Below, in pieces: positions 26,167 through 34,467 of a stretch of DNA of 49,123 nucleotides. A program made the position numbers and the translations under genes. The notes beneath the pieces were generated by a model. The model was not told where the DNA came from and did not search any database. It saw only the letters and a list, made by a program, of their open reading frames with translations. Within the stretch, counting starts at the first letter, position 1. The number at the start of each line of letters is the position of its first letter. Source of the stretch: Desulfitobacterium_A sp034927245 (GTDB taxonomy: Bacteria > Bacillota > Desulfitobacteriia > Desulfitobacteriales > Desulfitobacteriaceae); assembly GCF_034927245.1 (NCBI RefSeq), contig NZ_JAYFQK010000066.1, forward strand, positions 1-49,123, in the 5' to 3' direction.

Positions 26167-27465
26167 TTGAGGTTTATCAAAGTAATTTTAAAACCTATTA
26201 TTCTATTCCCGGTTTTATTAACTTTACTGGGATTTTCTATTTATTATTTTGTACCTCTTTTTAATTATGATATCGATAATTATCGTTATATTTTTAGTTC
26301 AGCTATTCAATCGCTTGCGGCTATTTTTGCCTTAATTTCTAGTACTACGATTATTCTTTTCCAAGTTTCTAATGAGAACTGGCCTACAAGCTTAAAATTT
26401 TTTCCCGAAAGATTATTTTTTAGTGTTCTATTTTTATTTTCTCTTTATCTTTCCGTAGATACAATAATCTTGATACTTTTAAAAGATAAACCAAATGATA
26501 CGGATATAATATTCTTTAATTCTATACTTTATCTTAATGGAACCATTATTTTATTTGTAATTTATTATATTTTCGAAGTTGTAAAATGGTTTAATCCACA
26601 GAATATATTAGAAAGACTTTTAGTACAAACTAAATATTGTAATTCAGACGAACAAAAAAATGAAATGATTTTTGCATTTGAAGAGTTAGTAATAAAATCA
26701 ATTAGTAAAAATTCAATAAATACCTCAATTATTTTGATTAAAGCATATGAAAAATTAATTGAGATTTTTGCCGAAGAAGAAATGAAGAATAAAAAAACTC
26801 AACAATATGTAAATTTTCGTCCTTTTGAGCTAATTGGAGGATCTCTTGCCCGAATTATTAACTTTTTAAATCATAATAACTTAAATGAACTATATTATGT
26901 TCCTACAGATGTATTTTGTGAATTAATAAGAAATTATGATAAATTAGGTGAAAACTATTCATTTGTAATTGCAATACCTTTAATGAAAGTTTTTAGAGAA
27001 TATAAAAATAGTAATAGAGAATATGAAGCAGCATTATTTGCTTCACAATTAACATATCATTATAATGATTTTTCAAAGAATGTTATTTCTTGTACTGAGG
27101 TTATTGTAGACAATGGTATTGATTTAGAAATGGGTTTAGTACTACATGAAGGTCTTTATCTTTTCTTTATCAGAATTTCATTCGATATTGAAACAAATGC
27201 TGAGTATTTCCGAAAAGTTGGCGATAGAATTCTAGAAAAGCTTTCTACTACAGGGACAAAATATTTTCAGCAGAAAGGATTGATGCCAGAGGTATTTAAT
27301 AATACGATTGGTGATCTTAAACATGATATTGAAGTCATTTTACAAACAGGGGAAAACTTGAATATACCGGAACAACCACATGGAAATACAATATTAAATC
27401 CAATTTACAAAGGAAAACTTAATATATACTTAGATGACGAATTTGAAAAATACCACTGGAAGTAA
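26167..27465 (+). CDS. AT-rich hypothetical membrane protein, four membrane segments
   Basis: 432-residue protein I do not recognise. Seen: four N-terminal hydrophobic segments (about 10-30, 43-66, 83-105, 115-137) followed by about 290 mostly helical, charged, soluble residues. The DUF2254-like layout of TM bundle plus cytosolic domain is only a loose resemblance. Start TTG 26167 is the first in-frame start and has only a weak GGATGTGA before it. Codons are strikingly A/T-rich (many AAT, ATT, TTA, AAA) compared with both neighbours, so the gene was probably acquired. It lies directly beside the IS element and ends at a strong terminator. Confidence 0.75.
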   Translation: MRFIKVILKPIILFPVLLTLLGFSIYYFVPLFNYDIDNYRYIFSSAIQSLAAIFALISSTTIILFQVSNENWPTSLKFFPERLFFSVLFLFSLYLSVDTIILILLKDKPNDTDIIFFNSILYLNGTIILFVIYYIFEVVKWFNPQNILERLLVQTKYCNSDEQKNEMIFAFEELVIKSISKNSINTSIILIKAYEKLIEIFAEEEMKNKKTQQYVNFRPFELIGGSLARIINFLNHNNLNELYYVPTDVFCELIRNYDKLGENYSFVIAIPLMKVFREYKNSNREYEAALFASQLTYHYNDFSKNVISCTEVIVDNGIDLEMGLVLHEGLYLFFIRISFDIETNAEYFRKVGDRILEKLSTTGTKYFQQKGLMPEVFNNTIGDLKHDIEVILQTGENLNIPEQPHGNTILNPIYKGKLNIYLDDEFEKYHWK

Positions 27466-27537
27466 ATTGAATTAACTGCGGTCAAATTAATACCATACTT
27501 CAAGTTAAGAGGAACGACGACGCTCGGTGCTGGCCAG

Positions 27538-27574
27538 AAGGGGCTGTGTGAAAACACAGCCCCTTCAATTTTTT
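27538..27574 (+). terminator. Terminator after the AT-rich membrane gene
   Basis: Perfect 12-bp stem AAGGGGCTGTGT/ACACAGCCCCTT with a GAAA tetraloop, then TCAATTTTTT. Its GC-rich stem contrasts with the AT-rich gene before it. Confidence 0.88.
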
Positions 27575-27687
27575 CCGTTAAGGAGGGAAGCACAAAATAT
27601 GCCATTTCTTTTGACAGAAGTAGTTAAGCAGCAAAGAGATTGTCTGTTGAAGGGAGTCTCTTTGCTTTTCCCTGCGGGAAGACATTC

Positions 27688-28236
27688 TCAGCAATGCGCT
27701 GAAGTCGGTTCCACCCGTTCGATCATGCGCGCGAATAAATAAAAAATATTTTCAGGAAGTCCGTCTTTATTTTCCTCAGTAACAGTAATTAACTTGACAT
27801 TGGGATGATTTCTGATCCTATCGGTCCACCCTCTGCTTCCCTGTTTTATCACACCCAAAACGGGGATACTGCCGTCTAGTGTATCCATAATTTCTTCTTG
27901 AAACAGTAGTGCGTTACGCTCTAGGCTTCCGCATTCATCCATCATAATCAGGTTTGAGTTCATTTTGGCAGACCTTATGAGTTCGATACCGTAAATATCA
28001 AATTTCTCGGTTAAAACTTGCGGCGGTTGACCTTCGCTGAAATGCGCTACTGCATTTTCTTTTCGAAAGAGCTTTGGACCTACGGCAGAACTCATATAAA
28101 GTGATTTATCGGGACATTCTCTATCAGAATCAAAGTAAGTTTTAAAGCCACCGGGGATTATATTTAAAAGGGCCAGTGTTTTTGCAATTACAGTGCTTTT
28201 CCCGACTTGGATTTCACCGGTCAAAAAGATGTGCAT
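27688..28236 (-). CDS. THEP1-like nucleoside-triphosphatase (NTPase_1), last gene of the cofactor operon
   Basis: P-loop NTPase of the COG1618/THEP1 type; the physiological role is unknown. Seen: Walker A GEIQVGKST at residues 7-15, Walker B LIMMDECGSLE about residue 100, a hydrophobic N-terminal strand and no membrane segment. 182 residues, normal. It starts 3 nt after the methyltransferase stop, so it belongs to the same transcript as the transporter and xdhC/fmdE genes. In that setting a nucleotide-dependent step in metal-cofactor handling is an inference. No terminator is obvious on its 3' side. Confidence 0.8.
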   Translation of the reverse strand: MHIFLTGEIQVGKSTVIAKTLALLNIIPGGFKTYFDSDRECPDKSLYMSSAVGPKLFRKENAVAHFSEGQPPQVLTEKFDIYGIELIRSAKMNSNLIMMDECGSLERNALLFQEEIMDTLDGSIPVLGVIKQGSRGWTDRIRNHPNVKLITVTEENKDGLPENIFYLFARMIERVEPTSAHC

Positions 28237-28239
28237 TGT

Positions 28240-28938
28240 TTATAGCTCGCCTTCAATTTCAAATATGCCCATTGACTTCGTTCGGGGAATTAGGAAAGGG
28301 TATTTTAACTCTCCTGTTTCTCTAAGGTGCAGAGATAGAAAAGCTTCTAAATCCTCTGTAGTGATTCCGGGAGCTTGGGTCTTCACGAAATCCCGAGCAT
28401 CTTGCCTTGAAAGCAAAGGTTGTCCGAACTCAAAAGATGCCTCTCTAAAAGAATAAGTTATTCCCTTTTGAGTCAATTCTTGAGCGACCTCTTCCGTTGT
28501 CCTTTTTTGAAATCTCCGATATTTATCCGGATAGAGTTCAGCTAGGTTCCTTTTATTAACGACTGAAATAAGCTTTTTACAGTGAGGTATGAAATTTTCC
28601 AGCTCGAGACCGCCGAAAAAGCTGGTATAAATGACATCCCAATTTTCTTTAATATCCTGGCAATCCATCAAACAAGGTTTGATATTTGAAATATTTTTAT
28701 CAACTATGCTCTTTTTTAATGCCTCGATAGCATTCTCGTTAATATCGATGCACGTAATATTATTAATGCTTTTACTCAGTTCCAAATCGATGAGTCCCAA
28801 ACCACAGCCTATATCGCAGAAAGTGGAATACCCTTCTAATTTGGGAGCTATTAAGTTTGCGATATTCTTGAAAAAGCCCGAATACTCATTTGCCGCCTGA
28901 TACCATTCGATGGTATTCGAATTCCAATCAAAATTCAT
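28240..28938 (-). CDS. Class I SAM-dependent methyltransferase
   Basis: Seen: SAM-binding motif I CDIGCGLGLID at residues 41-51, an acidic motif II (ITCIDINENAIEAL) and an otherwise typical small Rossmann methyltransferase of 232 residues. The substrate is unknown. GAAAGGATAG provides the ribosome site. It lies between a transporter and an NTPase in the riboswitch-led operon, so a small-molecule substrate tied to the transported metal or chelator is possible (inference). The C-terminal half (residues 130-232) has no feature that I can assign. Confidence 0.82.
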   Translation of the reverse strand: MNFDWNSNTIEWYQAANEYSGFFKNIANLIAPKLEGYSTFCDIGCGLGLIDLELSKSINNITCIDINENAIEALKKSIVDKNISNIKPCLMDCQDIKENWDVIYTSFFGGLELENFIPHCKKLISVVNKRNLAELYPDKYRRFQKRTTEEVAQELTQKGITYSFREASFEFGQPLLSRQDARDFVKTQAPGITTEDLEAFLSLHLRETGELKYPFLIPRTKSMGIFEIEGEL

Positions 28939-28944
28939 GATTTA

Positions 28945-29016
28945 CTATCCTTTCTCTTCTGCAATCTCATCATATTCTTCAACACTATCTTCGTCCATCA
29001 CTTTTTTATCACTCAT
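28945..29016 (-). CDS. Possible 23-codon acidic peptide in the cofactor operon
   Basis: ATG 29016 to TAG 28945, with AAGGTGAG 4-8 nt upstream. The product is strongly acidic (DEDSVEEYDEIAEE) with a lysine pair near each end. It lies exactly between the binding-protein stop and the methyltransferase start. It may be a real small protein or only a translational spacer. Confidence 0.4.
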   Translation of the reverse strand: MSDKKVMDEDSVEEYDEIAEEKG

Positions 29017-29026
29017 ATGACTCACC

Positions 29027-30139
29027 TTATCCATTGACCTTATATGTTGAATTTTTCAGTAAGTCCTTAGCATCATCATCGGAAAGGTTAGCATGATAGA
29101 ACAGAGCGTAAAATTCTTTGACTTCTTTGACCATATCCACCTTGTAATAATCGGGATAGAAGGTGTTAGCCAGCCATTTCAAACCGAGGAAGCGGTTCAC
29201 TGAGGGTGGGCGGTCAAACCAGTTAAACGGGTAATTAGGGATCTCAATGACTTTGTTATTTTTAACTGCATTGATATTTTTCCAATCCTCACTCGTCCGT
29301 ATCAGATCATAGGCACCACCGGCATCCACACCCCACGATAAAATGACATCGGGATTCCATTTTAAGACTTGCTCCAGGGATACATCACTCATTCCGCCCC
29401 CGCCTTTAGCGGTAACTTGGGCCACGTTATTGCCATTGACCAAGTCCAAAACCAGCGCATGACTTCCGCCTTTAGGCTCTGTAGCCAACCCTTTGGGACC
29501 TTCGGCATAATAGAATTTGACTCTTTTATCTTCAGGGATGGATTGAGTTGCCGCTGTAACTTCGTTCAAAGTTTTTGTGCAATAAGCAGCAAGCTCTTGG
29601 GCTTTGTCTTCAACCCCAAGAATTTGGCCGATAAAGGTATAGGCCTTTTCTGTACTTCTAATATCCCCGTCTACAACCAGGACCGGAATATTCAGCTGCT
29701 GCTGAAGTTTATCGGCATCGCTCTTATTGGTATCACTGAGCGGATCGGGACCCACGGAAAAAATGACATCAGGTTTAGCCTTGAGCAGTTCTTCCGTGTT
29801 GATCTTACCGTTCATCTGTAATCCGCCCAGGAAAGGAAGAGACGAATATTGTTCAGGAATATATTTCTTTTCTTTATCCGTAAGCTTCATAGACCAGCCA
29901 ACCATCTTATCCGGTGCCAGCGAATAGACCATGATCATCCCCAAAGGACTGGTGTAATAACAACGATTGATTTGAGCAGGAATGGTTACCGTTCTTCCGG
30001 CATGGTCTGTGATCGTTTGGGTCGTGGGTTGCTGTGGCTGTGAGGCGCTTTGGCTGCCACATCCTGTTAGTAATAGAGAAAAGATCATTGCCGCCATAAG
30101 TACTACAGAAACCATCTTATTTTTTCTCGTCATTTTCAC
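29027..30139 (-). CDS. Metal/chelate-binding lipoprotein (FepB/BtuF/MolA-like)
   Basis: Extracytoplasmic binding protein of the helical-backbone class III type, partner of the FecCD permease. Seen: lipoprotein signal with LLLTGC (C27), start of the domain at TITDHAGRTVTIP, and the two-lobe pattern LLKAKPDVIFSVG / VLKWNPDVILSWG. 370 residues. GTG 30139 is chosen (AGGAAG 8 nt upstream); ATG 30133 is an alternative. Relatives bind ferric siderophores, cobalamin, haem or, in Haemophilus MolA, molybdate/tungstate. The riboswitch in front of the operon favours molybdate/tungstate or an Mo/W-cofactor compound (inference). Confidence 0.88.
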   Translation of the reverse strand: MKMTRKNKMVSVVLMAAMIFSLLLTGCGSQSASQPQQPTTQTITDHAGRTVTIPAQINRCYYTSPLGMIMVYSLAPDKMVGWSMKLTDKEKKYIPEQYSSLPFLGGLQMNGKINTEELLKAKPDVIFSVGPDPLSDTNKSDADKLQQQLNIPVLVVDGDIRSTEKAYTFIGQILGVEDKAQELAAYCTKTLNEVTAATQSIPEDKRVKFYYAEGPKGLATEPKGGSHALVLDLVNGNNVAQVTAKGGGGMSDVSLEQVLKWNPDVILSWGVDAGGAYDLIRTSEDWKNINAVKNNKVIEIPNYPFNWFDRPPSVNRFLGLKWLANTFYPDYYKVDMVKEVKEFYALFYHANLSDDDAKDLLKNSTYKVNG

Positions 30140-30207
30140 TTACAACACTTCCTTTTTTTGATTTGCATATTATTACTGGCCCAAATGGCCGAAGAATCTT
30201 GATTTAC

Positions 30208-31020
30208 TTAAGCGCTTATACCTTGTGTAAGCGTGGGAACCGGAACGCAAACCCGAATGTTTCTCTCGTCCGGCAGGCAGATATTGCCGATTTTGACCTC
30301 AGTACCATACATCTCTTGCATGGATTCTTCGGAAATCACCTCTTGAGGGGTTCCGATTTTTAACAGGCGGCCCTTTTTCATCGTTACCACCTGATCCGCA
30401 CAAAAGAGAGCATGTCCGGGATCATGGGTCACCATGAGGATGCTGATCCCTTTCCGGGAAAGGTTTCGCGCATGTTCCAGCACCACATTCTGTTTACCAA
30501 AATCCAAGCTTGAAGTCGGCTCATCCATAACCAAGAGCTTGGGCTGCTGAACTAAAGCCCGCGCAATCAGAACGAGCTGTCTCTCGCCGCCGCTGATTTT
30601 GGTATAGATCTTATCTTTTAAGTAAGTAATATTCAGATCGGCTAAAGCTTCTTCAGCGATAGCTTCATCTTTTTTACCGGGAACAGAGAGATTACTGGCA
30701 AGATACGCCGTTCTCCCCATCAGGACAACATCAAAAACGGTATAGGGAAAGGGCGGAGTATGCTCTTGAGGAATATAAGCCATCACTTGAGCCAATTGCT
30801 TCGGCGATAGTTTTCGAATCTCTTGGCCATCGATCCAAATCGAGCCGACACTCGGGGACAACAAGCCGAGGATATTTTTAAGCAGAGTTGTTTTTCCGCA
30901 GCCATTGGGTCCCAACACACACATCAGTTCCCCCGATTCAACCTTGAAAGAGATATCATGAAGGACTTTGCACGGCCCATAACTATAGGAAATGTTTTTG
31001 ACTTCCAGCATTACTTCCAC
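30208..31020 (-). CDS. ABC importer ATPase (FecE/BtuD/MolC-like)
   Basis: ATPase of a type II ABC importer. Seen: Walker A GPNGCGKTT at residues 37-45, Q-loop YIPQEHTPPFPYTVFDVVLMGR (first part), signature SGGERQLVLIARAL, Walker B LLVMDEPTSSLD and H-loop MVTHDPGHALF. 270 residues. It overlaps the permease gene by 10 nt, showing tight coupling. The C-terminal extension after the H-loop is of normal length. Confidence 0.92.
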   Translation of the reverse strand: MEVMLEVKNISYSYGPCKVLHDISFKVESGELMCVLGPNGCGKTTLLKNILGLLSPSVGSIWIDGQEIRKLSPKQLAQVMAYIPQEHTPPFPYTVFDVVLMGRTAYLASNLSVPGKKDEAIAEEALADLNITYLKDKIYTKISGGERQLVLIARALVQQPKLLVMDEPTSSLDFGKQNVVLEHARNLSRKGISILMVTHDPGHALFCADQVVTMKKGRLLKIGTPQEVISEESMQEMYGTEVKIGNICLPDERNIRVCVPVPTLTQGISA

Positions 31021-32009
31021 CCCTTTATATTTCTTTTGAAAATCAAAATAAAGAAAGGGACCCCAATCAAGGAAGTTAAGATACCCAAGGGGGCTTCAAC
31101 CGTGCCCAGACAGCGAGCCAAATCATCGACCAGCAATAAATACGTTGCCCCCAGAACAAAGGTGACGGGTAAGAGTGTTTTATAATTGGGTCCAACAATG
31201 GAACGGGCTAAATGCGGGATCACTAAGCCCACCCAACCAATCATGCCGGAGATCGAGACAGAAGCAGAGGTTATTAACGTCGAACTGATAATGACAATGA
31301 GGCGAAGCCTTTTCGTATTGATCCCCAGCGTTCGCGCCTCTTCTTCGCCAAATGCCAGCACATTTAACTGCCAGCGGACTAGAAAGAGGGTGATAAAGCC
31401 TACAGCCATAGGAATTAAAATCATGAGCAGATCCTGTTTATTGACTGAGGATAAACTTCCCATCAACCAAAACGTAATGGCCGGCAGGGTATCATTAGCA
31501 TCCGCAAAGTATTTGATGGCTCCTGTTCCTGAGGCAAAAAGATTGCTCACCAGCATGCCCCCGAGGACTAAGCCAAGTGTCGGTTCGAAGTTGAATTTGA
31601 CATTAATAAAATAAGTAAGAAATACGGCGATCAGTCCGAATAGAAAGGCCGAGAATTGGATGACGACTCCCGATTGTGCAAAGAAAATGCCCAAACAAGC
31701 CCCGAATCCGGCACCGGCTGAAGCTCCTAAGATATCCGGAGATACGAGCGGGTTTTTGAACATTCCTTGATAGGCGGCCCCCGCGGTCGATAGGGCTGCT
31801 CCGACTAACATAGCCGCAAGAATACGCGGCAGTCGGATATTAAACACAACAGTATCGAAATTCGTTCCTCTGTTGTCCGCAAAAAAATGCTGATAGACGG
31901 TGTTAAACAAATCAGGAATAGCTATGGCATAGCGACCCATCGTAAACGAGAAGATTAAAGTGATGATCGGCAAAATCACAAGGATCAATTTCTTTAATGA
32001 TGGATGCAT
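31011..32009 (-). CDS. ABC importer permease (FecCD/BtuC/MolB-like)
   Basis: Membrane subunit of a type II importer. Seen: about ten hydrophobic segments, FecCD hallmarks RLPRILAAMLVGAALSTAGA (start of the domain), GAGFGACLG, and the SISGMIGWVGLVIPHLARS coupling region near the C-terminus. 332 residues. It overlaps the DUF364 gene upstream by 16 nt. Like its partner ATPase and lipoprotein it could import Fe-siderophore, B12 or molybdate; the operon leader decides for Mo/W in my reading. Confidence 0.92.
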   Translation of the reverse strand: MHPSLKKLILVILPIITLIFSFTMGRYAIAIPDLFNTVYQHFFADNRGTNFDTVVFNIRLPRILAAMLVGAALSTAGAAYQGMFKNPLVSPDILGASAGAGFGACLGIFFAQSGVVIQFSAFLFGLIAVFLTYFINVKFNFEPTLGLVLGGMLVSNLFASGTGAIKYFADANDTLPAITFWLMGSLSSVNKQDLLMILIPMAVGFITLFLVRWQLNVLAFGEEEARTLGINTKRLRLIVIISSTLITSASVSISGMIGWVGLVIPHLARSIVGPNYKTLLPVTFVLGATYLLLVDDLARCLGTVEAPLGILTSLIGVPFFILIFKRNIKGWK

Positions 32010-32740
32010 ACCATTTGCCCGCCATGCTTAAAAATATTCATCTTTTTTCCTTCCTGGCTTGCTTGCCAAATCAGTTTTGGATTGAGCACCATAAAACTCG
32101 CAAGGTAATCGACTCCGTAGTCAAAAAGGATAGGGGAAAGGGTCACGCTTGGACCCACGAGAATCACCTTCGCATTTTTAGACAACTCAAGAAGCCGTGG
32201 CATCGTTTTATTGGTAAAAGCGGTTCCTGTAATAAAAACGAAATCTTGCTCCGGGAGCAAATATTCACACGCGGGGTCAGGATAATCTTTTCCTTGAGGC
32301 TCTCTTTCCAGGACGGATAGCTCACATTTTTCTTGAAGCTCATCAACCTCCGGAAAATGACCGATAACAGCAACCTTTTTACCGGATAGCGCAGGTTCTA
32401 ATAATTTAAAGGCATTGGCCCCTTCGGGATGAGCAGTTGGGCGAATCGGTTGGCCGGTGATGGACATAACCTCGGCCGGATGATTATGGGCTGAGTTCAG
32501 TGCGGCCTGCCCTAACGATGCTTCAAGCATATTCCAGGACTTTGCATATCCTGCAAGCTTCTTCAGCGACATTCCGGTAACATTGTCGAGATCTGAACCT
32601 TTCTTACCGCCTTTGATGGTCTTAGCTATACCTAGCCCCCGCTCCGAACGAACAAGCGTCCAAGTGACCCCAATCATGCACTCCAATACAGTTAAATCCT
32701 CAGGGATGGTATTAATGAGTTCATCATATAGTGCCCACAT
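31994..32740 (-). CDS. DUF364/DUF4213-type putative heavy-metal-chelation protein
   Basis: Cytoplasmic protein of the family annotated as putative heavy-metal chelation (PF04016 with N-terminal PF13938, by my recognition of the pattern). Seen: N-terminal GVTWTLV region, then a Rossmann-like half with GKKVAVIGHFPEVDEL and FVFITGTAFTNKTMPRLLELS. 248 residues. Families of this kind are repeatedly linked to FecCD importers, but no activity is established. It lies 16 nt after fmdE-like and overlaps the permease gene, so it is made in step with the importer. Confidence 0.82.
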   Translation of the reverse strand: MWALYDELINTIPEDLTVLECMIGVTWTLVRSERGLGIAKTIKGGKKGSDLDNVTGMSLKKLAGYAKSWNMLEASLGQAALNSAHNHPAEVMSITGQPIRPTAHPEGANAFKLLEPALSGKKVAVIGHFPEVDELQEKCELSVLEREPQGKDYPDPACEYLLPEQDFVFITGTAFTNKTMPRLLELSKNAKVILVGPSVTLSPILFDYGVDYLASFMVLNPKLIWQASQEGKKMNIFKHGGQMVCIHH

Positions 32741-32756
32741 GCTTTATCCTCCTCGC

Positions 32757-33305
32757 TCAGATTTTTTGATAATACGCACCGTTAGCGCAAGCCTGACACA
32801 ATACTTTCCCATCCTTGTGCAACTCTCGGCCATCGTTAATCTTTTCATGGCAAATTTCACAAAAGGCCCTTTTCGTTGGTTTGCCGGGTAGATCTTCCGG
32901 TTTTAAAGCAACCGTTATCGGCTCGAATTTAAACAATTCTTCATCGGAAAATTGTTTCCAAAAGGCAACGGGATCATCATCGTCAGAAAACATCTTCTGA
33001 TTATTAACCACGATTCTAACCCCTTTTTGGGTGTGGATATCGATAAAACTGGCTGCCATTTTGCCGTAATCCATCCATTTGAGCCTTCTTTTCCCGAGTG
33101 AACATCTTGTTACCGATTGGACAGCATCGGCGAGACAACGATCCGCCTCAACGTACACAATAAAATCTTTATTTTTTGAGGGATCTTCAATACCGAGAAA
33201 ATTAAGACCCGCCCGAGCGATTCTGACCCCAAATACAATGCCAGTACAAACATGGCCATGAAATTCCTGTGCCTTTTTTATATCCTCTTCATAATGGTCA
33301 GTCAT
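32757..33305 (-). CDS. FmdE-family protein with C-terminal zinc finger
   Basis: FmdE is the name of a protein linked to molybdenum formylmethanofuran dehydrogenase in methanogens; in bacteria it occurs with Mo/W enzymes and its function is unknown. Seen: HGHVCTG at residues 16-22, conserved cysteines in EADRCLADAVQSVTRCSLGK, and a TraR/DksA-like treble-clef finger C149-x2-C152...C170-x2-C173. 182 residues. Its ATG overlaps the xdhC-like stop (ATGA). No methanogen-type dehydrogenase is present here, so the role is more likely metal or cofactor handling (inference). Confidence 0.9.
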   Translation of the reverse strand: MTDHYEEDIKKAQEFHGHVCTGIVFGVRIARAGLNFLGIEDPSKNKDFIVYVEADRCLADAVQSVTRCSLGKRRLKWMDYGKMAASFIDIHTQKGVRIVVNNQKMFSDDDDPVAFWKQFSDEELFKFEPITVALKPEDLPGKPTKRAFCEICHEKINDGRELHKDGKVLCQACANGAYYQKI

Positions 33306-34099
33306 ACTAACACTCCTTCTTTTTTATACTCTTTATCCTTTATATAACCGCCTGTTCGTTGATATTTTGCGGCTTGAATCTCAGCCATCACAGCTAAGGC
33401 AATCTCAGTTGTCTTTTTTCCACCCAAATCAAGTCCGATAGGGGAATATACTCTCTCAAGAAGGTTATTTGAAAGGTTAAGGGGCTTTAAATTATTAAAA
33501 TATCCTGCCACCCTGCGACTGTTGCCTAGGACACCGATATAACGGGCAGAGGAAGAAATGACGGTTTGCAGTGCCTGTTCATCAAATTCATGATGATGTG
33601 TCGCAATGACAATGTTGGTGTTTTCGGTAATCGTACAGGCTTTCAGGTTTTTGGGGATATCTCCTAAAAGCAATTCATAAGCATCCGGAAATCTTTCTTT
33701 CGTAAGCATTTCTGCCCGGTGATCAATAATTGTAATGCGATAACCCAGAATTCTTGCCAGTTTATACAGGGTTTGGGCCACTGTACCCGCACCCACAATG
33801 ATTAAGTGATCCTCATTGCAGAAAGCTGAAACAAAAATTTCTACAGTATCCTTTTCAACACTAATTGAGGATTTGCGGGAAAGGCCTCTGCGGATACAGA
33901 TCTTGCCTTGTTCAACCGCTTTTTGTTGAAAGATCTCATTGCCAATGCCGCCTGCCAGTATCCCCCCGTTTTCGTCAATTAACATCATGGCCCCTGTCGT
34001 ACAATTTTTAACATTTTCGGAGGAAATGACCGTTATAAGGGCTGCTTCCTTATTGGCTTCCTGGTATTCTGCAAGAAGGCGCATTAAATTGAATTCCAA
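33302..34099 (-). CDS. XdhC/CoxI-family molybdenum-cofactor chaperone-like protein, first gene of the operon
   Basis: XdhC proteins bind molybdenum cofactor, help its sulfuration and hand it to xanthine-dehydrogenase-type enzymes. Seen: an N-terminal XdhC_CoxI domain (ALITVISSE...TGAMMLIDENGGILAGGIG), then a Rossmann domain (LIIVGAGTVAQTLYKLARILGY; YIGVLGN, SPIGLDLGGKKTTEIALAVMAEI). 265 residues. Start TTG 34099 lies just after AGGGGGTGG; ATG 34084 is a more distant alternative. It is the first gene after a cofactor-riboswitch-like leader and terminator. No Mo-hydroxylase gene is in the window, so its client is elsewhere or it serves the importer operon itself. Confidence 0.88.
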   Translation of the reverse strand: MEFNLMRLLAEYQEANKEAALITVISSENVKNCTTGAMMLIDENGGILAGGIGNEIFQQKAVEQGKICIRRGLSRKSSISVEKDTVEIFVSAFCNEDHLIIVGAGTVAQTLYKLARILGYRITIIDHRAEMLTKERFPDAYELLLGDIPKNLKACTITENTNIVIATHHHEFDEQALQTVISSSARYIGVLGNSRRVAGYFNNLKPLNLSNNLLERVYSPIGLDLGGKKTTEIALAVMAEIQAAKYQRTGGYIKDKEYKKEGVLV

Positions 34100-34124
34100 G
34101 CAACCACCCCCTAATTAATGCACT

Positions 34125-34154
34125 AAAAAAGGCTCCACTTAAGAAAGTGCAGCC
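34125..34154 (-). terminator. Intrinsic terminator inside the xdhC leader (attenuator)
   Basis: Minus strand: GGCTGCACTT (34154-34145), short loop, AAGTGGAGCC (34140-34131), then TTTTTT (34130-34125). It lies between the aptamer-like region and the first start codon, the position expected for a transcription-control expression platform. Confidence 0.8.
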
Positions 34155-34305
34155 AATAACCTCATTCCGTTCTGAACGAAATGAGTTATTTCACTTACCA
34201 CCTCCTTGTAAAAGGGAAGGCATACCTGTTTCCGGGCATACCCGAGACCTGGGGTCTGGCCGAAAAACCATGGAACAATTCTTTAGGCTACTTCGGCTCG
34301 GAGAA
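34155..34305 (-). promoter_or_regulatory. Probable molybdenum (or tungsten) cofactor riboswitch
   Basis: Read on the minus strand. It opens with CTCCGAGCCGAAG (34303-34291), answered by TTCGGCCAGACC (about 34264), then GACC/GGTC, CGGG/CCCG and GCCTTCCC...GGAGGTGGTAAG (about 34221-34194). These are the Moco-RNA sequence marks as I remember them: CUCCGAGCC, GGCCAGA, and a final stem closing with GGUGGUAA. A 16-bp hairpin (34155-34190) and then the terminator follow. Downstream genes include XdhC and FmdE families, which fits. I cannot say from sequence alone whether it is the Moco or the tungsten-cofactor subtype. Confidence 0.75.
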
Positions 34306-34334
34306 AGTTATCAATACAATTTTTTAGTCAATGA

Positions 34335-34362
34335 ATGATACGTAAAAGCGAACTCTGTTCAA
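34335..34362 (-). promoter_or_regulatory. Promoter of the xdhC-fmdE-ABC operon
   Basis: Minus strand: TTGAAC (34362-34357), 16-nt spacer, TATCAT (34340-34335). The start near 34328 places the whole aptamer in the transcript, beginning about 25 nt downstream. Confidence 0.5.
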
Positions 34363-34467
34363 CACCACCTAATATAAAATTATATGACCAAATGATAATT
34401 AAAGTATATGATAGCTCCGGCTAGTTTGCAATGGTTTTTGTTCGGTAAGGCATAAAGGAAATGCTTA

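Noticed and set aside
27600..27742. 47-codon plus-strand ORF with AAGGAGGG upstream
   Set aside because: It overlaps the 3' end of the NTPase gene on the other strand and shows no family resemblance; the ribosome-site match alone is not enough.
29369..29821. 150-codon plus-strand ORF inside the binding-protein gene
   Set aside because: Antisense shadow of a well-supported lipoprotein gene; no ribosome site.
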